Shown here: positions 1-7,180 of the stretch, piece after piece
Layout of the letters: every line of letters starts with the position of its first letter
How positions within the stretch are numbered: the first letter of the stretch is position 1
Assembly: GCA_013695295.1 (NCBI GenBank)
Contig: JACDAS010000344.1
Coordinates: 1-10,280 of the forward strand
DNA length: 10,280 nt
Reading direction: 5' to 3'
DNA from: Actinomycetota bacterium
GTDB taxonomy: Bacteria > Actinomycetota > Thermoleophilia > Gaiellales > Gaiellaceae
Notes under the pieces: generated by a model
What the model was told of the DNA's origin: nothing
Databases searched by the model: none
What the model saw: the letters and a program-made list of their open reading frames with translations, nothing else
Program-made: the position numbers and the translations under genes

Positions 1-352
1 GATCGAGGGCCGCCATCGCCGTCACCCGCGGCTCCTCGCGCCCGGGCTTGCCCCGCTCGAGCCCGAGCCCGAGCAGCCGCCGGGCGAGATCGCGCGGCGT
101 CGCCGACTCGCCCACCCACCAGGTCGCCTGACGGTGGCCGTGCTCGCCGACAAGGCGGCGGATCTCGGCAACGGTCTGCTCGACCTCGTCGTCAGCACAC
201 CGAAGGCGCTGGACGGAGGTGAAGCTCGGCCACGGGCCGAGGAAGAGGCAGTAGCGCCCCGTCAGGAAGCGGGTGAATCCGGGCGGCTCCGAGGTGTTCG
301 CCGCCGGATCCTCCGCAAGCGCACGTACCTCGGGCGAGACGACGGCCGTCAG
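1..352 (-). CDS. GNAT-like N-acetyltransferase, N-terminal part, runs off the left edge
   Basis: An uninterrupted minus-strand frame continues out of the window after about 117 codons. The visible part has a GRYCLFLGPWPSFTSVQR segment (about residues 32-49), an acidic helix, then ATWWVGESATPRDLARRLL (about 76-94). This resembles the N-terminal domain seen in some actinobacterial GNAT acetyltransferases; the acetyl-CoA-binding GNAT core would lie beyond the edge, so substrate and family are inferred. No ATG, GTG or TTG precedes the conserved part in this frame. The most plausible start is the CTG at 352-350, which overlaps the TGA of the upstream aminotransferase as CTGA and so suggests translational coupling. 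A second in-frame CTG lies three codons earlier. The overlap and shared strand indicate an operon with the aminotransferase. Coding status is likely; the function is only moderately supported. Confidence 0.6.
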   Translation of the reverse strand, partial: MTAVVSPEVRALAEDPAANTSEPPGFTRFLTGRYCLFLGPWPSFTSVQRLRCADDEVEQTVAEIRRLVGEHGHRQATWWVGESATPRDLARRLLGLGLERGKPGREEPRVTAMAALD

Positions 353-1704
353 GCCACGCAGTGCTCGTCGGCGAGCTCGATTACCTCGTCCAGGATCGCG
401 AGACCCTCGTCGAGCTCCTCGCGCGTGATCGTGAGCGGTGGGACGATCCCGATCACGTTCCAGTGGGTGAAGAGGTAGAGGCCGCGCTCGAGCGCCGCCT
501 TCGAGATGCGGGCCATCGGCGCCGCCGCCTCGCCCGTCGCGTTGAACGGCACGAGCGGCTCGCGCGTTCCCCGGTCCCGTACGAGCTCGAGGCCCCAGAA
601 CAGGCCGAGCCCGCGCACGTCTCCGATCGAGGGGTGCCGCTCGGCGAGCCGGGGCAGCTCCCCGGCGAGCACGTCGCCCAGCGCGGCCACGTTCTCGACC
701 ACGCCCTCCTCGCGGAAGGCCTTGATCGAGGCCACCCCGGCGGCGCAGGCCAGCGGGTGGCCGCTGTAGGTGAGCCCGCCTGCGAAGTAGCGGTCCTTGA
801 TCGAGTCGTAGACGGCATCCGTGACCGTCATCGCCCCCAGCGGCACGTAGCCTGAGTTGATCCCCTTCGCCGTCGTGATGATGTCCGGGACGACGTCCCA
901 GTGCTCGCACGCGAACCACCGGCCGGTCCGACCGAACCCAGCCATCACCTCGTCGAAGATCAGCAGGATGCCGTGCCGGGAGCACGTCTCCCGGATCGAG
1001 CGCAGGTAGCCCTCGGGCGGGACGATGATCCCGTTCGTGCCGGTGACGGTCTCGAGGATCACGGCCGCGACGGTGTGCGGCCCCTCGTACTGGAGGATCT
1101 CCTCGAGGTGGGGCCCGCCCGAGCAGACCGGACAGGGATCCGGGTGGCCGGCGGGGCAGCGGTACGTGTAGGGGTCGAGCAAGCGTACGACTCCGGGCAG
1201 CCCCGGCTCGGCGTGCCAGCGGCGCGGGTCGCCGGTGAGCGTGATCGCGCCGGCGGTCGCGCCGTGGTAGGAGCGGTAGCGGGCGATCACCTTGTGACGG
1301 CCCGTCACCCAGCGCGCGAGCTTGACGGCGTTCTCGTTCGCCTCCGCCCCACCGTTCGTGAAGAAGGTGTGTGAGAGGTCGCCCGGCATCACCTCGGCGA
1401 CGAGCCGCGCGAGCTCGGAGCGCCTGTCGTTCGCCATCGGCGGCCCGATCGTGCAGAGCCGGTCTGCCTGCTCCTTGATCGCGGCCACGACCTTCGGGTG
1501 CTGGTGGCCGAGGTTCAGGTTCACGAGCTGGGAGGCGAAGTCGAGGTAGCGCTTGCCCTCGTAGTCCCAGAAGTAGCGGCCCTCGCCTCCAGCGACGGCG
1601 AGCGGAGAGAGCGCCGATTGCACCGACCACGAGTGGATCAGGTAGGCGCGGTCGTCGGCGAGGACCTGCCGACCCGCCTCCGAGTTCGCCGCGACCGCCG
1701 CCAC
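349..1704 (-). CDS. Class III (omega) PLP-dependent aminotransferase
   Basis: This 451-aa protein is full length for class III aminotransferases. Visible marks are FFTNGGAEANENAVKLAR (114-131), the cofactor-contacting Asp251 in IFDEVMAGFGRTG, and Schiff-base Lys280 in TTAKGINSGYVPLGA, followed by LTYSGHPLAC (311-320). Members move the terminal amino group of omega-amino acids or taurine to pyruvate or 2-oxoglutarate in the cytosol. An mmsA-type dehydrogenase and a dihydropyrimidinase nearby make beta-alanine to malonate semialdehyde an attractive reaction, but taurine, putrescine or other substrates cannot be excluded. Residues 183-194 carry an insertion, C-x3-H-x3-C-x2-C, resembling a small metal knuckle. 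The start is GTG at 1704 with no convincing ribosome binding site; the next plausible start would trim the poorly conserved N-terminus. The gene is divergent from the DUF1059 gene and its stop overlaps the GNAT-like gene. Confidence 0.9.
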   Translation of the reverse strand: MAAVAANSEAGRQVLADDRAYLIHSWSVQSALSPLAVAGGEGRYFWDYEGKRYLDFASQLVNLNLGHQHPKVVAAIKEQADRLCTIGPPMANDRRSELARLVAEVMPGDLSHTFFTNGGAEANENAVKLARWVTGRHKVIARYRSYHGATAGAITLTGDPRRWHAEPGLPGVVRLLDPYTYRCPAGHPDPCPVCSGGPHLEEILQYEGPHTVAAVILETVTGTNGIIVPPEGYLRSIRETCSRHGILLIFDEVMAGFGRTGRWFACEHWDVVPDIITTAKGINSGYVPLGAMTVTDAVYDSIKDRYFAGGLTYSGHPLACAAGVASIKAFREEGVVENVAALGDVLAGELPRLAERHPSIGDVRGLGLFWGLELVRDRGTREPLVPFNATGEAAAPMARISKAALERGLYLFTHWNVIGIVPPLTITREELDEGLAILDEVIELADEHCVA

Positions 1705-1772
1705 CGGTGGAGCTTAGCCCGCCGGGATTCGGAAGAGTGAGACAATGGGCCGACCCGAGCTGGAGGTGGAGC
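1705..1772. promoter_or_regulatory. Divergent intergenic region, aminotransferase / DUF1059
   Basis: These 68 bases separate two divergent genes and must hold the promoter of the plus-strand DUF1059 gene and probably that of the aminotransferase. A strong Shine-Dalgarno, GGAGG at 1762-1766, precedes the plus-strand ATG by six bases. The GACAAT at 1741-1746 is a possible -10 for the plus strand, but no good -35 is seen. The ten-base palindrome CCACCGGTGG lies at 1701-1710 across the aminotransferase start. The promoter role is inferred from position only. Confidence 0.35.
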
Positions 1773-1928
1773 ATGGCGAAGCGGATCAAGTGCGAGTGCG
1801 GCTACGTCGTCGACGGCAACAGCGACGAAGAGCTCGTGGCGAACGCGCGCGAGCACATCGTCAGCAAGCATCCGGACATGGCGGGCGTCTCGGACGAGAC
1901 CATCCTGGCGATGGCCGAGGAGGCCTGA
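1773..1928 (+). CDS. DUF1059 family small protein
   Basis: This 51-aa soluble protein matches the DUF1059 pattern: a short N-terminal strand with a C-x-C-G motif (C7, C9), then YVVDGNSDEELVANAREHI, a helix ending in H28-x4-H33, and a C-terminal helix with DETILAMAEEA. The two Cys and two His could bind a metal; that is my inference, as the family has no established function. The start at ATG 1773 is chosen because GGAGG sits six bases upstream and the homologous part begins at MAKRIKCECG. The frame is open back to 1707, but that extension is unlike the family. The gene is a single cistron followed by a strong hairpin and then a convergent metallophosphoesterase. Confidence 0.85.
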   Translation: MAKRIKCECGYVVDGNSDEELVANAREHIVSKHPDMAGVSDETILAMAEEA

Positions 1929-1940
1929 CCGTTCTCCTTC

Positions 1941-1974
1941 GCGGCCACGCCGGCCTTCAGATCGGCGTGGCCGC
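1941..1974. terminator. Bidirectional terminator-like hairpin between convergent genes
   Basis: GCGGCCACGCC at 1941-1951 is a perfect inverted repeat of GGCGTGGCCGC at 1964-1974, with a 12-base loop region that can add one more G-C pair. It lies in the 66-base gap between the DUF1059 stop and the stop of the convergent metallophosphoesterase, so it can serve both. No T-run follows on either strand, so termination is inferred from the position and stem strength. Confidence 0.6.
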
Positions 1975-1994
1975 CCCGCCGCCGAAGGGGATTC

Positions 1995-2724
1995 TCAGAC
2001 AGGGCGCCAGTCGCGGACGTAGTCCTCGCCGTGGGGCCGGCCGCTCGCGCGCGTGACCTCGATCAGCTCCTCGAGCGAGTACGGCACTCGGCGGAACTCG
2101 ACAGAGATCCCGCTCTCGCCGGCCGTCAGGAGCGCGTACTCGGCCACCGGCGTCAGCTTGAAGTCGTCCTCCGGCTGGTGGCGGTCGTAGGCGAGGCCGA
2201 CGCTGCCCGGGTTGACGAAGAGCGCGCCCGCGACCATGCGCGCCCACTGGGTGTGTGTGCCCGCCGGCGAGGAGAGCGGCGCCGGTGCCTCGGAATGGCT
2301 CCAGCGCGGGCCCCTCAGAGCTCGGCAGGAGCACGTCGTCGTACGACCGGGGGGAGCCGTGGAAGGCCACGAGGCGGGCCTCGCCGTCGAGCGCCAGCTC
2401 GACGGTCGGCGAGAAGGACCGGATGAAGTCGAGATCGTCGGCGTCCAGCTTCCCGAGCGACCATTCGCGCACGGCGAGCTGCCTCTCCGTAACCGGCTCC
2501 GGCGAGTCGTCCGGCACCTCGAGGAGGAAGGCGTCGCTGTTGCCCATCACGACCGGACACTCGAGGCCGCGCAGCCTGTTGAGCGTCTCCTGAGGCTGCG
2601 GCCCGCCCTGGCCAACGTCGCCGAGGCAGACAGCGCCGTCGCAACCGACTCGCTCGAGGTCGGCCGTCACCTCCCCGAAGGCGACGTCGTTGCCGTGGAT
2701 GTCGGAGATCAGCGCCAGCTGCAC
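1995..2724 (-). pseudogene. Metallophosphoesterase (calcineurin-like), frame broken at a GT repeat
   Basis: The reading starts at GTG 2724 with LALISDIHGND, the D8-x-H10 metal motif, then CLGDVGQGG (GDxxxxG type), VVMGNSDAF (60-65, in the slot of the usual GNHD), VAFHGSP (119-125) and AGGHTH (153-158). At H158 the frame is lost and the natural continuation, QWARMVAGALFVNPGSVGLAYD, sits in another frame and runs to the TGA at 1995-1997. The break falls in the (GT)4 tract at 2251-2258, which reads CACACAC on the coding strand. Restoring one dinucleotide gives GGHTHTQWAR and a protein of about 243 aa, normal for the family. As written, the first frame ends at 1957 with a scrambled 255-aa product that keeps the GHTH motif but loses the last fold segment. 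The gene could be inactive, a sequencing error or a slippage variant. The substrate is unknown. Confidence 0.8.
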
Positions 2725-2768
2725 GTGCCCGGAACGCTACGCTCTTGCGAACCCCCGAGGAGGAACGC

Positions 2769-4301
2769 ATGACCGAGGTCCTGTCCGCGCCCGTCGACGA
2801 GCGGCAAGAGCGGCTTACCCGCATCAGCCACTGGATCGGAGGCGAGTCGACCCTCGGCGAATCCGGACGCACCGGGCCGGTGTACAACCCGGCCACCGGC
2901 CGGCAGACGGCCGAGGTCGACCTTGCGAGCGCCGAGGAGGTAGGGCGTGCGGTCGCGGTCGCACGCGCCGCTTTCCCGGCCTGGCGCGCCATGTCGATCT
3001 CGCGTCGCTCCGAGCTGCTGTTCCGGGTCCGGCAGCTGCTCGACACGCATCGCGAGGACGTCGCCCGACACCTGACGGCCGAGCACGGAAAGGTGCTGTC
3101 CGACGCGCTTGGCGAGGTTGCGCGCGGGCTCGAGGTGGTCGAGTTCGCCTGCGGCGTTCCGACGCTGCTCAAGGGTGGCTTCACCGAGCAGGCGTCCACC
3201 GGCATCGACGTGTACTCGATCCGACAGCCGCTCGGCGTCGTCGCCGGGATCACCCCCTTCAACTTCCCCGCGATGGTGCCGATCTGGATGTTCGCGCCCG
3301 CGCTCGCCTGCGGGAACACGTTCGTGCTGAAGCCCTCCGAGAAGGATCCTTCGGCATCGGTGTACATGGCCGAACTGCTCAAGGAGGCCGGGGTTCCGGA
3401 CGGCGTCTTCAACGTCGTCCACGGAGACAAGGTCGCGGTCGACGCGATCCTCGAGCACCCGGACATCGCCGCCGTTAGCTTCGTCGGCTCGACGCCGATC
3501 GCGCGCTATGTCTACGAGACCGGCACGAGGCATGGCAAGCGCGTGCAGGCGCTCGGCGGCGCGAAGAACCACATGATCGTGCTGCCGGATGCTGACATCG
3601 ACATGGCCGCCGACGCGGCGGTCAGCGCCGCCTACGGCTCGGCTGGCGAGCGCTGCATGGCGATCTCGATGGTCGTCGCGGTCGGCGACGCCGGCGACCC
3701 GCTCGTCGAGGCGATCAAGGAGCGGCTGCCGAAGATCAAGGTCGGCGACGGGCTCGATCCCGAGTCCGAGATGGGGCCGCTCGTGACGCGTGAGCACCGC
3801 GACAAGGTCGCCGGGTACATCGAGCGCGGCCGTGCCGAGGGCGCGACCGTCGTCGCCGACGGGCGCGAGTCCGCGCCGGACGGAGACGGCTTCTTCCTCG
3901 GCGTCTCGCTGCTCGACGACGTGAGGCCGGACATGGAGTGCTACCGCGACGAGATCTTCGGCCCGGTGCTCGGGGTCACCCGCGTCGACACCTACGACGA
4001 GGCGCTGCGGCTCGTGAACGAGAACCCCTACGGGAACGGGACGGCGATCTTCACGCGCGACGGCGGCGTGGCCCGTCAGTTCCAGTTCGACGTCGAGGTT
4101 GGCATGGTCGGGATCAACGTGCCGATCCCTGTTCCGGTTGCCTACTACTCCTTCGGGGGCTGGAAGGCCTCGCTGTTCGGCGACACCCATATCTACGGCC
4201 CCGAGGGGATCAACTTCTACACGCGCGGCAAGGTCGTTACAAGCCGTTGGCCGGACCCGGCGACGAGCAAGGTCGATCTCGGCTTCCCGCAGACACGCTA
4301 G
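2769..4301 (+). CDS. mmsA: CoA-acylating methylmalonate/malonate semialdehyde dehydrogenase
   Basis: This 510-aa aldehyde dehydrogenase superfamily enzyme converts malonate or methylmalonate semialdehyde, NAD+ and CoA to acetyl- or propionyl-CoA with loss of CO2. Diagnostic MMSDH features are GITPFNFPAMVPIWMFAPA (about 160-178, N165), the NAD-contacting LKPSEKDP (187-194), VSFVGSTPIA, LGGAKNHMIVLPDAD in place of the ELGG general-base motif of ordinary ALDHs, nucleophile Cys296 in GERCMAISM, EIFGPVLG (395-402) and the C-terminal YYSFGGWKASLFGD. Start ATG 2769 is preferred because GAGGAGG (2757-2763) lies five bases upstream; a TTG at 2745 would add eight residues over that site. The gene is monocistronic here and divergent from the metallophosphoesterase. 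Its TAG shares CTAG with the convergent lipoprotein stop. Likely roles are beta-alanine/pyrimidine, valine or inositol breakdown; the window context favours the first. Confidence 0.93.
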   Translation: MTEVLSAPVDERQERLTRISHWIGGESTLGESGRTGPVYNPATGRQTAEVDLASAEEVGRAVAVARAAFPAWRAMSISRRSELLFRVRQLLDTHREDVARHLTAEHGKVLSDALGEVARGLEVVEFACGVPTLLKGGFTEQASTGIDVYSIRQPLGVVAGITPFNFPAMVPIWMFAPALACGNTFVLKPSEKDPSASVYMAELLKEAGVPDGVFNVVHGDKVAVDAILEHPDIAAVSFVGSTPIARYVYETGTRHGKRVQALGGAKNHMIVLPDADIDMAADAAVSAAYGSAGERCMAISMVVAVGDAGDPLVEAIKERLPKIKVGDGLDPESEMGPLVTREHRDKVAGYIERGRAEGATVVADGRESAPDGDGFFLGVSLLDDVRPDMECYRDEIFGPVLGVTRVDTYDEALRLVNENPYGNGTAIFTRDGGVARQFQFDVEVGMVGINVPIPVPVAYYSFGGWKASLFGDTHIYGPEGINFYTRGKVVTSRWPDPATSKVDLGFPQTR

Positions 4302-5005
4302 CCGGCCACGCGGGCTACGAGCTCCCGCTCGCGAATTCGGGCTCCGTCTGCGGCGAACTCGACGATGCGGAAAGTCGCGGACGAGCTCTCGAGCTTGACT
4401 CCCGCACGCGAGCTGACGCGGACGGGCAGGCCGCCGGCCACGCGGTAGAGCTCCACGTAGCCTTCCTGCTCCACCCCCAGCCAGCGCGCGCGGGCAGAAG
4501 GGTTCACCCAGGCGAACGCGACGTTGCCGCCGGCCCGATCCCGGCACAGAATGCCGAGGCGAGGATCGGTGACGCCGCCACTACCCAGCTTGCCGATCGA
4601 GACGCCGCACCATGGTGATCCTGACTCCGAAGGCACACCGCTCCGGTCGCAGCCGCGGAGGTGCGGGGCCGCGCGGGGCCGGAAGGTGATGCTCGCTCCG
4701 GAAACCCCAACGCGCTCCACGAGAATCGTCGCCCTGCCGAGACCAGGCATCCTCCGAGCGCACGCTGCGACGAGCCGATCCGCGAGGTCGGCTCGGACCA
4801 CACGGGCGCGGGTCATCACCACGCGTTCAGTGCTCTCGACGACGGACTGAGGCGCGGAGGGGGCCGGGGACCCGTCGAGGAGAAACTCCGGCACCTTGCC
4901 ACCATCCGAGCAGCCCGCGAGGGCGCCCGCCGCCGCCGCGGCGAGCGCCCAGCGGGCGGCTCCTCTGGACCGACGCGGTTCCACCCGGTCCGCTAGCTGG
5001 TCCAC
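4298..5005 (-). CDS. Predicted lipoprotein of unknown function
   Basis: The 235-aa product has a basic start (RRSRGAAR), a hydrophobic Ala-rich stretch (20-28) and a lipobox L29-A-G-C32, so it should be exported and lipid-anchored. The mature part has a Ser/Pro-rich linker, then a mixed region with four Cys (about C86, C122, C137, C158 by rough count) that could form disulfides, and a beta-rich end. No known domain is recognised. Start GTG 5005 overlaps the upstream NlpC/P60-like gene by 13 bases; a GTG at 4984 would remove the overlap and leave a tidier signal peptide. Neither has a good ribosome binding site. It is the last gene of a three-gene envelope operon and ends on a CTAG that is also the stop of mmsA on the other strand. 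Confidence 0.75.
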   Translation of the reverse strand: MDQLADRVEPRRSRGAARWALAAAAAGALAGCSDGGKVPEFLLDGSPAPSAPQSVVESTERVVMTRARVVRADLADRLVAACARRMPGLGRATILVERVGVSGASITFRPRAAPHLRGCDRSGVPSESGSPWCGVSIGKLGSGGVTDPRLGILCRDRAGGNVAFAWVNPSARARWLGVEQEGYVELYRVAGGLPVRVSSRAGVKLESSSATFRIVEFAADGARIRERELVARVAG

Positions 5006-5619
5006 CCGTAGCGGCCGATCCCGTCATAGCTCGAGTCGCTGCGGTAGCTGCGGGTCCACATGTTCGTGCCGTACGCCTCGCCCTTGGCCTCGACGATCTG
5101 GTCGGCACCCGAGGTCGCCCGGAAGAAGACGAGGCCAACGTGGCCGCTGCTAGCGAAGCCGTCCATCACGTACACGTAGGACTTGATCACGCGGTAGTTC
5201 GGCTCCCCGTCGCCGTCCCTGAACGCCTGGGCGGTGTAGGGCCCGTGGACGTTGCGGCTCTTGTCCCAGTGGTAGCGGCCGCCGGCGGCGGGATGCTCGC
5301 TCTCCTTCCAGGTCTTGAAGACCAGGCCGGAGCAGTCCGCCCCCTCGCCGCGGCTGAAGGTCTGCGGCGGGTCGTTCGGCGACGAGTCGACGTCGTCGTT
5401 GTTCCAGCAGCCGCCGCCCCACTGGTAGCCCTCGTAGCGGGCGACGTTGGTGTACGTCTGGCCGCCGTCCCGCGTCATCGTGTACGTGAGCTGGGGCCGT
5501 GCGTAGTTGCACGTGTCCTGGAAGGCCGCACGGGCCATTTTTGCCGCCGTCAGCGAGAGCGCGAGCAAGAAGCTGGCGACGAATGCGACTGCGGGTGCGC
5601 CGAGTGATCGCGTTCTCAT
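4993..5619 (-). CDS. Secreted NlpC/P60-like cysteine hydrolase
   Basis: The product is 208 aa. Residues 1-33 form a signal peptide (MRTRSLG, hydrophobic core about 9-25, Ala-rich end ARAAF). The remainder has the papain-like NlpC/P60/CHAP order: nucleophile Cys96 in GADCSGLVFKTW, His160 in SSGHVGLVFF and a polar residue in QIVEAKGE (Glu178) as a possible third member. An N-terminal section (34-90), with Cys37 and Cys71 and several Trp/Tyr residues, precedes the catalytic core. Such enzymes usually cut peptidoglycan peptide bonds outside the membrane; the exact bond is unknown. ATG 5619 overlaps the previous gene's stop as ATGA and has GGAGG seven bases upstream, indicating translational coupling. 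Longer in-frame readings upstream cross the neighbouring gene and are rejected. Confidence 0.82.
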   Translation of the reverse strand: MRTRSLGAPAVAFVASFLLALSLTAAKMARAAFQDTCNYARPQLTYTMTRDGGQTYTNVARYEGYQWGGGCWNNDDVDSSPNDPPQTFSRGEGADCSGLVFKTWKESEHPAAGGRYHWDKSRNVHGPYTAQAFRDGDGEPNYRVIKSYVYVMDGFASSGHVGLVFFRATSGADQIVEAKGEAYGTNMWTRSYRSDSSYDGIGRYGWTS

Positions 5620-7043
5620 TCCCGTTCCTCCAATTCGAAGCGGTCGATGAACATGCCCTGAGCCGTCGACCCGAGCTGCAGCAGCGAGGTTCCGTGCAGC
5701 CGGAACCTCGACAGCGGCGCCGCCTCCGCCCACTGCGCGGAGGGGAGCGAGAACGACTTGACGATCCCGGTGCCGTCGAGCACGAGGACGACGAACTCGT
5801 CCTGGTCCTCCGTGTACGTCTTGAAGACGACCACCATCCGTGTCCCGAGCGGCTCCGCGAGCTGGACCTCGCCGAGTGGCGTCGCGCCGACGATCCTCCA
5901 GCCACTCAGGATCTTCCCGGCGCCCACGAGCGCGAGTCGGAGCTCGTAGGCTCCGGTGCGTAGGACGACCACCTCGCGTCCGCCGGAGACCGTCCGGCCT
6001 GCCCGCCCGCCCCGGGTCTGCGCGAGTGGGTCGAGCAACCGTCCCTGCGCCCGCACCGGCATCCACTGCTCCGAGGGCAGCTGCTGCACCTCCGGGCCCT
6101 CGGGTCCCATCCGCATCGCGCCCCAGGTGCGGTCGGAGAGCGTCGTGCGCCCGAGGAGATTCCCGAGCGGCCCGAAGCTCCATAGCTCGGGCGCTCCGCC
6201 GGCCCTGGGCGCCGGCTGGAGCACGTAGGCAGCCCCGTCCGGCCCCACGGAGAGCTCCGCGATCGCCTCCGAGACGTCGATCCTCACGGGTGACGCTGCC
6301 CGGGCGCCGGGCGCCCACCGCTGCAGTCGCCCGTTCACCTGGTCGAGCAGCACGATCGTGCCGTCGGCCGTCACGTCGAAGGTGGACGGGCCGGTGAAGC
6401 CGACCTGACGCCCTCCCGACAGCCCGGCCTCGCCGACACGCCGCCCCCACGGAGCGGCCACGACCCGCTCCGTCGCCCGCCGCCCCGCGCCGAAGACGTG
6501 CTCCGGGAGGTCGAGGCTCACAGGCCTCGCGAGCGGCAGGCTCCGTTGTGGCGCCGCCGCCCCGGCTGCGGGAAGCGTGATCGACGTGCCCGTAGCGTTG
6601 TTCCGCAGGATCGCGTAGTACGAGAAACCGGTCGGCGAGGAGGCGATGGAAGCGGGGACGTCGACGAAGTACCTGCCCTCGCGGGCGTCGTCGCCCCGCC
6701 GGAGCGCGAGCTTCGTGAACCGGCCAGCCTGACCGGGCCGCACGTACACGTCGCCGGACCCGTCGCAGGGCGCGCCGCTCTCGAGGTCGCCGCCAGGCGG
6801 CGGGCAGACGATCGCGTAGCGGAGCGTGATCGGTTCGGAGGGGAGCGTCAGCAACGGTGGCACATGAGCCCCGTCGACGACGTCGGGTGTCGGCGCGTCA
6901 GAGTTGCCGACGGCCACCGCGGCGACCGTCGCGATCGTGACGAGCCCGAGCAGAATGCCGAGCGCAGTCCCGGCGAGAGCGCCGAATGCAGATCCGGCCC
7001 GGCGCCCCCGCACCAGGCCGGATCGATAGGAGATACGTCTCAT
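5616..7043 (-). CDS. Membrane-anchored protein with propeller-like repeats, function unknown
   Basis: This 475-aa product has a basic N-terminus (RRISYRSGLVRGRR), a Gly/Ala-rich hydrophobic segment at about 18-46 (transmembrane anchor or uncleaved signal), and an extracellular part. Residues 70-180 look like a beta-sandwich with Cys80 and Cys93 as a possible disulfide and YFVDVP and GFSYYAIL strands. From about 215 onward, repeated strand sets such as FDVTADGTIVLLDQVNGRLQRW-like (best kept as positions 226-247), AELSVGPDGAAYVLQ and ELWSFGPLGNLLGR suggest an NHL/YncE-like beta-propeller. ATG 7043 follows AAGGTGG by a few bases. The stop overlaps the NlpC/P60-like start, so the two products are probably made together; a scaffold or regulator for that enzyme is an inference. 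No enzyme motif is visible. Confidence 0.8.
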   Translation of the reverse strand: MRRISYRSGLVRGRRAGSAFGALAGTALGILLGLVTIATVAAVAVGNSDAPTPDVVDGAHVPPLLTLPSEPITLRYAIVCPPPGGDLESGAPCDGSGDVYVRPGQAGRFTKLALRRGDDAREGRYFVDVPASIASSPTGFSYYAILRNNATGTSITLPAAGAAAPQRSLPLARPVSLDLPEHVFGAGRRATERVVAAPWGRRVGEAGLSGGRQVGFTGPSTFDVTADGTIVLLDQVNGRLQRWAPGARAASPVRIDVSEAIAELSVGPDGAAYVLQPAPRAGGAPELWSFGPLGNLLGRTTLSDRTWGAMRMGPEGPEVQQLPSEQWMPVRAQGRLLDPLAQTRGGRAGRTVSGGREVVVLRTGAYELRLALVGAGKILSGWRIVGATPLGEVQLAEPLGTRMVVVFKTYTEDQDEFVVLVLDGTGIVKSFSLPSAQWAEAAPLSRFRLHGTSLLQLGSTAQGMFIDRFELEERE

Positions 7044-7180
7044 CTGACCACCTTTCTGGACGGTGCGCCGGCCGGTCGGTGCTCCGGTGCAGGTGGTCCG
7101 AAGGTAGAGAGGCGACGTGTCGAGCGCCAGATGTCACTTCGAGACGTGTCTGGGAGCGGAGCCGGCCCGCCCGGCCTGCC
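7044..7180 (-). promoter_or_regulatory. Probable promoter region of the propeller/NlpC/lipoprotein operon
   Basis: This 137-base gap lies between the flippase stop and the propeller-protein start. The eight bases GACGTGTC occur twice (7114-7121 and 7143-7150), 29 bases apart in the same orientation, which could be a pair of regulator half-sites. On the minus strand TACCTT at about 7105-7100 is a possible -10, with only a weak -35 match. The shine-Dalgarno AAGGTGG lies just before ATG 7043. The regulatory reading is tentative. Confidence 0.3.

Noticed and set aside
134..478. 114-codon plus-strand frame at the left edge
   Set aside because: It lies across the aminotransferase/GNAT junction on the opposite strand and translates to low-complexity Arg/Ser-rich sequence.
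1957..1994. C-terminal tail of the 255-codon metallophosphoesterase reading
   Set aside because: The residues after the GT tract are a frameshifted Arg-rich reading; the family-like C-terminus is in the other frame and ends at 1995.
2709..4547. 612-codon minus-strand frame opposite mmsA
   Set aside because: It is an antisense shadow of a strongly conserved dehydrogenase and shows no family resemblance.
5620..6450. Long in-frame upstream extension of the NlpC/P60-like gene
   Set aside because: It is Arg/Gly-rich low-complexity translation in the shadow of the propeller-protein gene; ATG 5619 has a ribosome binding site and signal peptide.
7114..7150. GACGTGTC direct pair as a firm operator
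   Set aside because: Two eight-base matches in GC-rich DNA can arise by chance; it is kept only as a tentative note in the promoter region.
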